Position numbers and translations under genes: made by a program | Origin: Strongyloides papillosus | Lineage: Eukaryota; Nematoda; Chromadorea; Rhabditida; Strongyloididae | DNA length: 64,000 nt | Assembly: GCA_005656395.1 (NCBI GenBank) | Contig: SRSI01000073.1 | Location: 868,001-932,000, forward strand | Direction: 5' to 3' | Shown here: in pieces, positions 12,831 through 25,345 of the stretch | How positions within the stretch are numbered: the stretch's first letter is position 1 | Layout of the letters: every line of letters starts with the position of its first letter | The notes under the pieces: generated by a model | What the model was told of the DNA's origin: nothing | The model's input: only the letters and a program-made list of their open reading frames with translations | The model's database searches: none

Positions 12831-13610
12831 ATGATGGTTGCTGCAAACTGTAGTAGTACAGGGAGTTCAGTGATGTCTTCATGGGAAAATGAAGATTTTT
12901 GTAGTAATTTACAGCAAAATGGTAAAGTAAACGATCAAGGGATCCACCATGAATCCATTCAAAATAATAGTACTTTAGTTGTTGTATGTTTTTTCTTTCC
13001 ATTATTTTATGTTTTGTTTTTAAGCCTGATTCAGAACCAGCTCCGAGTGATCATTTGTTGGCCCATGAATTTTTGTTGTCATCTTTTGTCAAGACACCAG
13101 AAGTTGAATGGGACAATTATGAGCATTTAACAACACCGATAGCTATATTTAGATCATGGGAACAATTTTGGAGAGTAATTTTACATATTCAAAGACCAAC
13201 AGAAATCCAAGCACGTTGTTATATTCATGTCTTTAAAGATGGCATAAAACCACTATGGGAGGATCCCGGCAACATTCTTGGTGGTCGTTTCATGATAACA
13301 TATAGAAAAAAAGATCCAATGGCGGATTTGCATTGGGAGAAGATGCTACTAGCATTCTTAGGTAGGTCTACATAAAAGACGAAAAAGATAAGTAACATTT
13401 TTAGGAAGTAACTTTCATGATTCATTAATATCAGGGATAGTATTATCTGTTAAAAGAAACAATTTAGTCATATCAGTATGGATAAATGATTCTAATAAGA
13501 GAGAAAAACTAAATAACTTGGTATTTGATCTAAAAACTTACCTCGATCTTGATGATGAAACTCGCATACGTTTCATGAAACACAAAGAAGATACTTTTGT
13601 ACATTGTTAA
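12831..13610 (+). CDS. ife-4: eIF4E-homologous cap-binding protein, 4EHP / IFE-4 class
   Basis: Three exons: 12831-12983, 13025-13361 and 13405-13610, split by introns of only 41 and 43 bp; 231 aa. Exon 3 is too short to be obvious alone but restores the C-terminal beta-sheet and helix. Signature blocks are WEQFWRVILHIQRP, HVFKDGIKPLWEDP, a GGRFMI strand and the WEKMLLAFLG helix. The cap-stacking pair appears to be Tyr83 and Trp129, 46 residues apart. Tyr at the first position, where canonical eIF4E has Trp, is the hallmark of the 4EHP class. In other animals 4EHP binds the mRNA cap but not eIF4G and represses chosen mRNAs with GIGYF-type partners. The first 50 residues are Ser/Asn-rich and variable. 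The start could be the first or second of two adjacent ATGs. Confidence 0.9.
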
Positions 13611-14774
13611 TAAAAAAGAGAGGGTTTTATATTTTTACTCATCAAATACTCTAATATCCAAAAATAAATTTTAAAAAATCCTTATATATATTGTCATTTG
13701 TATACTGTACAAGATATCGAGGAAGAAAATAAGACTTTCAAACAAAAATCTAAGATAAATACCATCAAAAATTCCATATATCTTTCCAGATACATATATA
13801 GTACACAAATTTAAAATTATTTTTTTCAAAGTAAATTTAAAAAAACAATTCGCAGTACTTCTCCTTTGTTATTTTAAAATACTAGTCGTTTGATGTTGAA
13901 ATTTCTTTCAACAATACATGCGTGCAAAATGTGAAATATTTTTTTTAAAAAGGTCAGAAATTATAAAAAGATGGATTAATAAATCAAAAAGTTGTTGGTG
14001 GCAGGGAGAAATTGAAAGTTTAAAAAATGTTTTGTTTGAAAAACAATACTTTTTATTCTATATTTTTAATGTCTATGTTAAAAAGCTTCATTTTTAATAG
14101 GATTTTAAAATAACGAATTACATAAAAATAATTATTGAAATATTATTAACTTCCTGTTAGACATACTAAGTTATTTTTCTGGAGATTAAATTATTTATAG
14201 ATTTATTTATAGCGCATAATTCATATCCTGGTGTCTTAATCTAAAAAAGAGTTAGTGCTTGGTATTTAATAAACCGTGATAATACAAATTTTCGTCACCT
14301 ACAGTACCACAAAATAACAACAATACTTATATCTACATTTAAGGATGAAATAATTTGCGATTAACAAACAAAATAATTTACATGCAATTCTTCAAACATT
14401 AAATTAATTTTTATTCCATTATAGACATCACCAATGAATATTTAATGATTAATGTAGTTTAAAAAAGAACAACAAATTAATTAAAAATTTCCAAAACAAA
14501 TTATTTATTATTCTCTGTGTAACAATTACATCATACCACAATCTATCAAATGTCAGTGATAATAAAATCTAATTGATAGTACATTCTAGTTAATAATCTA
14601 ATAAAAAATTTGAAAAATTATGTGAAAATTGATATAAACAACAAAATATATATAACTTGCTACAAGGTTTTTATTAACTATAAGTGTTATTCCAAGAAAA
14701 AAAAATAACTTGATTTATTTTATTTTACAATAAAAAAATACATTCGTTGTGGATATCATTAATGTAATATAACT
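13611..14774. other. Convergent 3' spacer
   Basis: 1.16 kb between the 3' ends of the 4EHP (+) and LIN-23 (-) genes. AT-rich with homopolymers; no ORF, RNA gene or repeat recognised. Confidence 0.5.
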
Positions 14775-16551
14775 TTATCCTGAGAGCGAAGCATCTGACT
14801 CAGAAGGATCACTTTGTGGTTCTGAATTAAGGAAATCCCAGATAAGGATAGTATCATCATGAGAGGAAGAGACTATTTGAAAAGCGTCAAATTGAAGACG
14901 GAATACACGACCCGTATGTCTCTATAAAGGAAAAGGTAAAGATTCTGTGGTAAAAAATAATTAACTTACACTTAAAGTTTGAATACATAACTGAGATGGT
15001 GAAGATTTGATATCTAAAGCAGCTTTTAAGTCCCACACTTTTATTTTACCATCATATGCTCCAGAAATGATGCGATGATTATCAAAACGGATACATCTAA
15101 CTAATTCTTCGTGTCCTTCTAACGTTCTTATACAAGAACCAGTTTCAATATCCCATATTTTTATAGTATTATCGCTACTTCCTGACACAATATGTTTATC
15201 TCTAAATTGTAAACAAGCAATACCACGCCTATGACCTGATAAGGTCCTCACAAATTCACATGTTTTTATACTCCATATTTTTATAGTTCTATCTCCAGAT
15301 GCACTGACAATGTACCTGTCATCGAAGTCAATAACATTCACTGCTGCTCTATGACCAACAAGAACCCTTCTCAAGGTAATATCATTAGGTGACTTGACAT
15401 CCCAAACAGCAATACTTCTATCTTTAGAACACGTTACCATAACGTTATTCTGGAAGCGTAGGTGGAGGACTGCCTCACAATGATGGATTAGGGATGAAAT
15501 CAATTCACCAGTATTTACATTCCATATTCTAACAGTTGCATCTGAACTCCCAGAAGCTATCATTTTATCGTCATATTGTAAACATAAGACAGATCCTGTA
15601 TGACCAACTAATGTTCTCTCACATGTATTATCAGGTCTCCTCCATATTTTGATGGTATTATCTCTTAAACCAGAAACTATTTTAGTGTCATCATACTGAA
15701 GACAATAAACACCTTTACTAGTTTCTGAGTTACAATTTATCCTTGTTAATGAATAATTACCAGCCGCCCAGTTATGTTCAACCTTCTCAATTTCTTGTGT
15801 AATTTTTGGGTATAGTGTCCTGAAAAAATTGCTTTGATATCTTGTGATCTCCTCAATTCTACTTGCTATAAGGACTGTCTTATCACTATTCAGTCCATCA
15901 TCCATTGCTAGTATAAGGGCAACCTCCTTTGTTGTCTTAAACAAAAATCTACCCCAATCACGTCTCCTAGACAATCCCCTCCATAAATCATTCGTCAAAA
16001 CCTTCCTTTCTATTAATTTTTTCCATAATAACCCTTGTGCGATGGTGTGTTTCCACACCCTACTAACCATCTCACAACTTCTTAACTCCTCTGCATGTAA
16101 ATAGGAAAGTATATTCTCTGCCAGGTGCCTTGGCAATAAGTTAATAAAATCTCTTTGGAGCATTGGTAGTAGGATACCCTCAACCATTCCAAGGTGTTCA
16201 TGAGACATTGTTGTGAAAAGTTTCCTTAAAAAATCCATTTGCTCAGCGATTGTCCAATTTTTAGTTTGCTGTAGTACACTCTCATAAGAGTTGATATAAT
16301 CTTCTGTTGGTTCAAATTGAGATGCATCATTTTCTTTTAGTGTTAATGAAGACATAAGATATGCTGTTGAAGAACCCTGAAAGTTTATTAAATTATTTTA
16401 ATATTAGATAATTAGAAGAGAAAACTTAAAAGTATATTTAGACACATACCGTAAATGATGGAGAGTGAGATTCAGAATGTTCGCCTTCAGTCATCTCAAA
16501 CACATGATGTTCATTATCAATTATTTCCGTTGTAGAGTCTCTTACATCCAT
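14775..16551 (-). CDS. lin-23: F-box/WD40 ubiquitin-ligase subunit, beta-TrCP / LIN-23
   Basis: Three exons: 16450-16551, 14970-16376 and 14775-14921 (introns 73 and 48 bp, all phase 0), about 551 aa. Exon 1 gives an acidic N-terminus starting MDVRDSTTE. An alternative start is the internal ATG at residue 42. Then come the homodimerisation D-domain (about 75-105), the F-box from [19 protein letters not shown] through [11 protein letters not shown], and seven WD40 repeats including the near-invariant [35 protein letters not shown] and [11 protein letters not shown]. The last exon supplies repeat 7 ([20 protein letters not shown]). The family recruits DSG-phosphodegron substrates such as beta-catenin to the SCF complex (Skp1-Cul1), limiting cell division and Wnt output. 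C. elegans LIN-23 is longer at the C-terminus; here only about 16 acidic/Ser residues follow the propeller. Confidence 0.95.
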
Positions 16552-19500
16552 TTTTTTTAAAAAGTCATGTACATTACAGTATTATAGTTGAAAATAAAGA
16601 AAAAAGGGAGAATTAATATTCTAAAATAAATAAAACTACATTATTTCCGATCATCAAAAATAAACTTTAGGTGATAAAAATAGACATTTAACAATATACC
16701 GAGTATTTATGAATAAAAAGTAATCTGTTTATTTATTTTTTGTAACTAAATAATAATAAAAAAAATATAACACATTTAAATGTTTTGGCAAACAACAAAT
16801 AAAACGTAGTAAAATATATAGAAAATTAGAATAGAAAGAAAACAAAAAAAATCAAATAAAATACAGGAACGATTATTTATTGAAGACGGAGGTTGTGTAG
16901 GAAATCGAGTAAATAATCAATAACTGGTGTATATATATATATTGGAAATGGCAAAGTAAAAGAGGAACCAAATTTGAAGTGTCTGGTTGGTGTGTAAGTG
17001 GAGTGTCGCGCTTCCAAAGTAAAAGTTGCTTTTAAATGCGTATACGTCTCAGGACAATGACCGTGTACATGGTAGGTGGATTTTATGAAGAAGTGATATA
17101 TATAGTGAAGTGGAAATAGACACACTTTTGTTATAGTTTTTAATATCAAAAATAAATTATTCTTATCATACTATTTTTTTTACTAAAAGACGATTTATTT
17201 TGATATTTTAAAAAGATAACGTTAAAAGCCTGTATATATATGCGTACTAAGCATTTTAAGAATAAACGTGACTAAGAAGGCAAAAATTTTTAAAGTCTTA
17301 AGCTTATTTAATATTTCAACATTTTCTATATATTTTCTATAATACCTAATATTACTAAAAAGGTTACCTGAAAATATTTTAAAATGATTTTAACTATTAT
17401 TTTACAATTTAAATGGAATTATTATTTGGTACAATCACGTGATGGTACAAATTATGTAAAATTTAAAAATGGGAGAAAAAATTTTGAAAGCCATAAATTA
17501 GATGATTAATACGGTAATATATAAAACTACTCCTAAATTACTTCTTACAAAAAAAGGAAAAAAATTTTCTGATATTTTAAATAGATAGTCGTAAAATATG
17601 TATATTTTAATATAGAACAGGATATTTTGTTTTTCAAACAAAAGTGTTTTTGTATTAAAATTACTTTAAAATAAAAGATGGAATATAAAAAAGAAGAAGA
17701 AAATATAAATAGAATTTTATATACTTGAGAAATAGTTTTTTTATATAAATTAGAAAGATAAATTAAAAAAATGCGAGTAAGAAAATGATAATGGTAATCA
17801 AAATTAAACAAAGTTAATAGTGTATTTATAGTTTTTAGTTTTTGATTTACAAGGTTAATTTATAAAAGAAGAGTAGGAAAGTGCAAAACATCAGTATAAA
17901 AAATGGAATGTTCTACAGTCTTGATTTGTTTTTACATGTGAATGTAAAGTGATAATAACAAAAAAAAAGAGAGAAAGGGCAATGGAAAGATAAATGAGGC
18001 AAGGGTTATTTTCAGAGACGACGGAAATACTGAGAAATGCACCTAAGAAAATGACAGTTAAATTTATACAATCCCATTTTTTATCGTTATATAAACAATT
18101 CTTTGAAAAGGATATTGTAATAATTATGAGATAACATTTATTATGTAATTATGAAAAAGTGAACATGAATATGTGATGTCATAGTAAATTTAATGAACAT
18201 GAGGTATTCGCAAAACAGGAATTGAATAAACGATTAAAATAATATTAATAATATATTTCCTGTTAGAATATTCTATAAAAATTATTAAATTACAAGTGTT
18301 ATAACAATAAACTTCAATTATAGAATTAATAATAAAAAAAGAATGAATTATACTTAGGGTACATAGATTCAATGTGACGTGGAGAGAATTATAATTCAGA
18401 AAATCAGAATGTATATAAATATATTTGGAAAAGTAAACAAATATCCTTTTATAAAAGATAAATATATATTGGCGTGAGATATGATGTGTAGATGTAGTTA
18501 AAGTACTGTTAAATAAAAGAGAGAGACTAAACAGATATATACAATTGTATACTACAATTTACTTCTGTGAATATGACACTTTAAAATATTCTAGTATAAG
18601 TTTTTATCATCTTGTCTTTTTATATTACAACAACAAAATAAAATAAAAATTATAAAAAGATTGATATAAACTAAATTGCTTATGATATCAGTAAAAAATT
18701 TATCTTAACATAACGAAATTTGTAGGAATGTTGAAATAGATTTAGTTAAATTAGATAATTAATATTTAATTAACATATATTTATATTTAATTTAAAAACG
18801 AATAGATAATAAAAGAAAAAATTAAATATTACAACATTATTTTATTATATCATTACATTTTATTTCTTAAAATATTATTAAAATGAAAATGTATATCTTT
18901 TAATGACAATATATAATAATAAAATAGTAATATGATGATAAGAAATATATATAAAATGCACGGCGATCAAGAGATGACAACCAAAAATTTCAAAGATTAA
19001 TATAATATTAATTAATCTACATATCTATAATAAAAGTAACCAACATTTCGTAAAGATGTTTAAAATTAAAAAATATTAGTTTTATGTTAGTAATTTTCCA
19101 AAGATCATTGTATTTAATTATACTGAAATTTTCATTTGTTGTACATATTTAATGATGAAATCTTTTGTGGGTCTATTAGATTATAAAAGCAGGTATAAAT
19201 AAAGAAAATGGTATAATAAAATTAGTGACAAATTACCATTAACAACTTGACAATGATAACTTTTTATATAAATTTTTATTTTATCGATATCTTAAGTATT
19301 ACAAAATTTTCTTAACTTAACATCATTATTTACTTTATTTTTAGGTTTGTATTTTTAACTAATTACCTTATCATTTCAATGGTTATATAGACTAAATAAT
19401 AATAAAAATATAAATAAATTATTATTATAATATTATTAATATATATAAATATATAATATATAAAAGCAACACAATAGATCTTTAAGAATGAGAATAATAG

Positions 19501-20888
19501 ATTATATTAGAAAAGTGATTGATAAAATGTTGTTGTTACAGTAAACTAGACTGGAAAGATATAAAAGTATGTGAGAAGCTTTAAGTTTTATGTGTGATGA
19601 CTGGACTTGGCTGGTTGCAAAAAAGTGCTGGTAGTACCTGTTTATAAAGAATTAGTAGTATAATAAACGACCGTTAAAAAATTTCTTTTTGTGGTGGTTG
19701 TTGCCTGGTAATTTTGTGTATATATTGAGATAGAAGAAAATAATAAATAATAGTATAAAAGGGATTTTCAAACAAATTTTTTATTTTTTAAATACACAAC
19801 ATATTTATGTTAAACACACGTCTCTCTTTTCTTAACGGAGTAAGTTTATTTAACTATGCTATTAGGAGGGAAGAAAATTGTGTTAAAGTTTATTTTGAGT
19901 AATTTTAACCCTCATTTCGTCCCATTTGATTCCCTCTTAAAATAACAACTATTTTCCTTTTTGTTTTCTTTGGGTATAATGGTAAATTATAATTGTAAAT
20001 ATGAGATATTAAATGGAAAATATAATATGTTTATTTTTAAATTATTCATATTAAACATTTTTTCCTTCCGTTACATGAATATTTTGATTTTCCTTTAGAA
20101 AATAAATATTTATCTTAAAAAACTATTTGCATAGGTATGTAGGAGAATAATGTTTTAGTGAATAATAGTTTGTTGTTTTTTTTAAAAAAATTTTCAAAAG
20201 TATTAAAATAATCCACTGCATCAGTACAATGTTTTTTACCATCATTTTTCAAACTTTCACTATACTTCAAATGCACTATAAATCAGTTGAAGAGTAGGAA
20301 AGATTGATGAATGACAAGAACATTAGAATTTTTTTAAATAATTCTAAATAAAATAAACTATAATTTTTATCTATCTCTTCTAATCTTTTAAAGCATTTTA
20401 AACATTACACGTCATTAAAAATATCACAAATAAAATTAACAACAAAATATTTGTCTTTCTTTTAAATTCTTTGACAAATTCAATTTCAAAAGGTATAACA
20501 AATATGTGATTAAATATTAATTTATTTAACATACTCGAGAATGAAAAAATTATAATTCTCAAATGATATTAAAGTCAATTAATAATATTAATCATATTAA
20601 TTTTTCTGCATGAATGTAATTTAAAAGAATCGCAATCATTTAAAATAAACAAAAAAATTCCGAATAGTAATTTATTTTTCATTGTTGCATAAAAACTTCA
20701 CAATAAAAGGTTAATCATACATATATATTTTAAAAAATTGTAAAAGTTGATTCCCTAAAAGATAATTTATCTCATTTAAATTGTATAAAAAATTAAGTTA
20801 ATAATTAAAGCAATAGAACTCGTTCTAGTATCTAGTAGTTAATAATAATAAGTATACCAAATATACACAAAAATTAAACGGCTATATA
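16552..20888. other. 4.3 kb AT-rich spacer upstream of lin-23
   Basis: No supportable gene. Short ORFs here are rich in Phe, Ile and Tyr and look like chance. Two slightly GC-richer patches stand out: 16940-17110 and 19590-19720. They could be conserved non-coding elements but match no RNA family I recognise. A palindromic E-box at 17434-17443 is annotated separately. Confidence 0.5.
17428..17450. promoter_or_regulatory. Palindromic E-box flanked by direct repeats
   Basis: The perfect palindrome ATCACGTGAT (17434-17443) is bracketed by two copies of GGTACAA (17428-17434 and 17444-17450). TCACGTGA is the core bound by HLH-30/TFEB-type and MXL-type bHLH-ZIP factors. It lies about 880 bp upstream of the lin-23 ATG. 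Function is inferred from the motif only. Confidence 0.35.
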
Positions 20889-22996
20889 CTAAAAATGATG
20901 TCTATTTGGAAGATCAATAATTTTAGGCTTTATAAGGGGACAAAAGTACTTCTCGTGTTCAACTTGAGCTGTTTTTGTTGCAAGAAATGTATAACATTTC
21001 CCACATTCATAGGGTGTCTGGTCACCAGTATATAGGTGAGAAGCCATATGAACATGCCATTCAGGGATTGAGTAACTTGAAAAATCACAACATTCCGCAT
21101 TACATGTCATTAGTTTCCCCTCAGCTATCTGCATCTCCATAGTCTTCCAACAGTAATTTCTTGAATGTATTGCTAGTGCAACTTTGTTTTTAAATTGTGC
21201 CTCACATTTTGAACAATTATATAGTACTTGATCATGTTCATGAATCTGTTGGATATGATATCTAAGCTCTTCCTTTTTGTTGCAAACAAAACTACAAACA
21301 TCTGAGTATCGACACGTTATTAAATCATAGTAGTTTGCTAGATTTATGAATTCTTGATGACGGGAGATATCAGTATTGAATTTTGGTCTCACCTGTCCAA
21401 CTGACTTTATACAATACTTAGTTTTGTGTTCAATAAACACATTCTCTGTCTGGAAAACTAGTGGGCAGGTATTGCATCTAAATAGGAATGTTATAATAGC
21501 ATGATCAGACATGTGTTTTTCATAATTAATTCTATACCGTGTAAAGAAATTACAATCATCACTAAACATACAATAATAAAGTTTATCTACACGTTTAGGT
21601 ATTCCATTTGATTTTGCCACCATACTCGTTGATGAAACACTAGAGATTTTGTCTTGAGATTGATGATCTTGATTAGTTGTCTTCTGATAGGGACGGGATA
21701 TAGCTGTTGTTTGCTTGGGATTATGATTTTTTAGTGTATTAAAGTTAGAGGAATTATTAGTTTCATCAACATTGTTGCATTTACTAGGTCCACTTAATCG
21801 TTTAGGAACATTTTCATGGAGTATCTGAGTAACTTTTCTAAGTACATCTTTGTCGTCTTTTGGTTTTGATGATGAATTGATATGACCTGGTAGTAGATTA
21901 TTAGGTTTATTGATGTTAGGGAAATGTTTCTTTGGACTTCCAGATCTACCAACTCCTGTAGTAATTTTTGGTGGTATTTGCCTTTCCACAGATGCATTCT
22001 TCATTTGAATACCTGGTGAGAACCTCAATGGTAATGTTTGTGTCAATCTCGAGGGTTGATCAGGTGCTCCTAGATTATTAAGTGATGACGATAGTGATTG
22101 CCTGCTTTGTTGAGATGATTTAATGTAAGGACTTGAAGCTAAACATATTTACAATATTATTAATCAATCTAGTAAGAAAACTACTACCTGGAGTAGATGT
22201 GTGTTGTTCCGAGTGGTCACTTGCATAAGATTTAGTATCACTGTTCTTGATGCTACTGTAATCACCTAAGTATTCAATACCATCATCAGAATCCCCATCT
22301 TCAGGTGCTTTTGTTAAGTCAATTACCATTGTTCCTTCGTTATTTCCACCACCAATTTTTACATTATCCATATTTCCCTCATCTTTGGGAACCTTTTTAC
22401 CAGATTCAAGATATTCATTCTTTCCTAGATCACCTAAGATATCACCCTTCTCATCAACATATGGCACTTCATATACTGTGGCAAAGTCACTAAGGAGATG
22501 TTCGATTTTCTCAATACTTGGACCAGATTTTTTCTTTTTAAGAGGACAAGATGATTCAATAACTGTAGTTGATTTGCTTTTCCTATTGAAGAAAACATTG
22601 TGCTTCTTGAAGTCATCTTCATTGAAGTTCATTAATTCATTAATCGTATAAAATCCATCATTTCTTCTGGTCTCGCTAGGGTAACGCTACAAAAAATACA
22701 AATATAAAAATCACATAAACAAAACATACATGTGTAGGAAAGTTAAGTTTTTTAAACTCAATTTTAGGATTTAATATATTATGGTGCAACATGTAATGTT
22801 CAGTGATATCGGCGTGAAACATAAATCTAATCCCACAGCCTTCCTCCTGACATATATATGGGTAATGCATGATTGGGGAAGAGATACCAACTTGTCTTAC
22901 TGCATTTTGTATTTTTTTGTACTCTCCGTGGTACGTTTTATCCTGATACTTTATAGTGTACTCATAATCTGATGGTGGACAACGAATGACTGTCAT
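20889..22996 (-). CDS. Zinc-finger protein with three two-part finger modules
   Basis: Three exons: 22730-22996, 22188-22686 and 20889-22138, about 671 aa. The splice sites are clear (GTATGT/TTTTGTAG and GTAGTA/TATGTTTAG) and keep the frame. Exon 1 has one C2H2 finger (CQEEGC ... H-x4-H). Exon 2 is a polar linker with a basic KKKK patch and the sequence VIDLT at 210-214 followed by acidic residues, a textbook SUMO-interacting motif. Exon 3, after a long disordered Ser/Pro/Asn region, has three copies of a module made of a C-x4-C...H-x3/4-H finger directly followed by a C-x2-C...H-x5-C finger. A nuclear, nucleic-acid-binding role is inferred; I do not recognise a named orthologue. It lies 136 bp downstream of a related gene and is probably in an operon with it. 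Confidence 0.85.
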
Positions 22997-23132
22997 TGTA
23001 AGTTAGTCTAAAAAAAGGTTAAAAAAAGGCCGGGGGATTTTCAAAATACAAAGGTCATTTACAACCTTGCGTACAAAAAAAAGTAACATTAATTTAAACA
23101 ATGGATTTTAATTTTAAAACAGATACAACACT
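22997..23132 (-). promoter_or_regulatory. Short intergenic gap with trans-splice acceptor (operon candidate)
   Basis: Only 136 bp separate the stop of the upstream zinc-finger gene from the ATG of the downstream one. On the minus strand TTTTTTTAG ends at 23008, 11 bases before the downstream ATG. This spacing and acceptor are what nematode operons show at internal trans-splice sites. Confidence 0.5.
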
Positions 23133-25264
23133 TTAGCAAGTTTCATACATAATATCCACTAGGGTGTTAACAATATTTAATTCCCTTTTTGTTTTTTTGT
23201 AAGTACATGGAAATCGAGTGTGTTCCTCTAAAATCGCTGCATTTGAAAAATACTGTTTACAATTATTACACTGAAATTAAATAATAAATTTATATAATTT
23301 TAATTTTGTTAACTTACTGAATGTCTAGTAGTGAAGTTATCGCAATGTCCATTTAAATGCTGCCTAAATTCCCTGATGACATAAGTACTGAAGTTGCATG
23401 TGACATGGGGACACCTGTATTCACTGGTTAATCCTTTGATCCTTGAAACACTCTTATCAGATATCTTAGAGCAGTATAATTCCTCATGTGCTGCTAGTAG
23501 ATCATTTGATGAGAATTTTAATTCACAACTTGAGCATGGAAATCTTCCTTCAGCTTGGTGGAAGTTGGATATATGATTTACCATATCCAATTCACTGGTA
23601 CCTTTGTAGTCGCATTCATATAGGCAGATCTCCCGTTTATCACTATCAATGAATACCTGTCTCTCCATAGGTTTCCTTAAGAAGTTTGGATCAACCCTTG
23701 GATCAGTGTGTAATTTCTTTATACAACTTGCAGCGATTTTGCAGTATTTGAATTTGTGTTGACTTAGAATTTTTTTGTTTGAGAATCCACTTGAACAGTA
23801 TTCGCAGATTTCGTTTGATTCTCTGTTGTGAAATTCACAGTAGTGATCCCTGTATAATGTTTCGATTTCTGTTGAAAATTCACATGAATCAACTTTGCAG
23901 TAAATTCTTCTCTTCTTCACTTCATTTGTTGGTGGTTGAATTGACATAGGTACCGGTGGTTTAGGTAATTGATGTACAGGTTTATCCTGTAATGGTGGAT
24001 TTGTTAGAATAACACCGCCAGAATTTGGTATCTCAAATGGTTTCTTTCTGGCTGTTGAAGATTCGGGAATGTTGGGAGAATTAAAAGTTGGTGTTGTTTT
24101 TATTATATCTTTTTTTACTTGTTGTTGTTTAAAGGAAGAGTTCATAATTTGAATTGGCATATCTTTATTTGGAATAAATTGTGTAGGTTTCTTATGTAAA
24201 GCATCATGAAATGAAGGTCCCGGTCCATCAGTTAAGGGTTGGTTAAAGTTAATTCTTTGTGGTTTAGCAATGTTGATTTTATCATTTCTATTAAAGATTA
24301 CAGAAGGAGTACTTGTTGCAATTGGTTTGGGTGCATCTCTTTCTATGTTATTTTTTAATGTACAAACTTTTTCATGGCTTGAAAGGTAAGTCAAGCCTGC
24401 AAAATTAAGATCGCAATAACTACACTTGAAAGCACTTGAGTTCACATGGCCCTTGATATGGAAACGATACTTCTCATCTGATTCCGAAAAGTAGCCACAT
24501 GTCCCATATTCACATCTCTTCTTTTCTACAAAATTATTGTTTTCTAGGGGTGGGAAAGCTTCCTTCGAAATTGGCGATACTTCTTTTAGTTTTGGCATTT
24601 CCACAAGCTCTGGTGGGTTTTCCTTTGCTGAAGAAAATTCTGTAGGATTATTAATTGGGTTAGGTTCCGGTAGATTATTTACTTGTTGAGTTATAACATT
24701 TGGTGTCAATGATGGAGCTGGTGTCATTGGATGTAATGCTACCTCTTCATCTGGTTGTTTATCCGGAATTGGATTTGTTTTATTGAACTGTCCATTCATG
24801 ATTTCATTTGATCTTTTCCCATTGATAGCCATATCTTCAGAAAGGGTACTTCTTGATTCCCATTCATTTACCCGAGGAATTTCTGGACAGTGTGAATGTA
24901 ATCTTCTCTTTCTTTTTGACATATCCATTTCAGTTTCACTGGTAGAAGATCTCTTCCTTGAAAAGGATGACTCCTGAAGGCCGTTCTTCTTTTCGTAACT
25001 AAAAATATCTGTTAATTCGGATAATGAAACTTTAGTGTTTGGAGCACTACCGCTGTTATTTTCAATTTCATTATTCTCACTCGAGCCATCTGTAGTCGTG
25101 CCAGAGAAGAAACTTAATAATGAGGAAACTTTATTCATTTGTTCTTGAATTCTCAATGATTTGTCATTGTTTTTTAGGTCAACATCAACATTCTTTTGAC
25201 AAATTTCCGTATTCATTTTGTCTGAAAGAATATTGTCGTATAGTTTGTCTAACAAAGTGGCCAT
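23133..25264 (-). CDS. Zinc-finger protein with four two-part finger modules
   Basis: Two exons, 23318-25264 and 23133-23270 (47-bp intron, GTAAGT/TTTCAG), 694 aa. The small second exon completes the last finger (CNNCKQYF...EEH...C), so the ORF end inside the intron is not the real C-terminus. The N-terminal 250 residues are polar with a basic KRKRR-type patch (possible nuclear signal). Four modules follow, each a C-x4-C (or C-x3-C) ...H-x3/4-H finger (CEYGTCGYF, CKVDSCEFS, CLYECDYKG, CPHVTCNFS) followed by C-x2-C...H-x4/5-C (CSYCDLNF, CEYCSSGF, CSSCELKF, CNNCKQYF). Modules 1 and 2 are separated by a Pro/Asn/Gln-rich linker. It shares this architecture with the next gene downstream, so the pair arose by tandem duplication. 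No named orthologue recognised; a regulatory nuclear role is inference. Confidence 0.85.
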
Positions 25265-25345
25265 AATAATTAAATTTTTAGTATATATACTAATTAATGA
25301 ATAGGCAAAATGTAAATAATTAAAAATAAGTAATCAACATTCAAA

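Noticed and set aside
16877..17149. 90-codon minus-strand frame with some GC-richer sequence
   Set aside because: No family resemblance, low-complexity Tyr/His/Phe content, and a chance start; kept only as a note in the spacer.
19590..19690. Possible C/D snoRNA (GTGATGA box at about 19598)
   Set aside because: No D box (CTGA) at a suitable distance and no terminal stem.
22312..22493. Plus-strand frames over the zinc-finger gene exon 2
   Set aside because: Reverse-strand shadows of the annotated exon.
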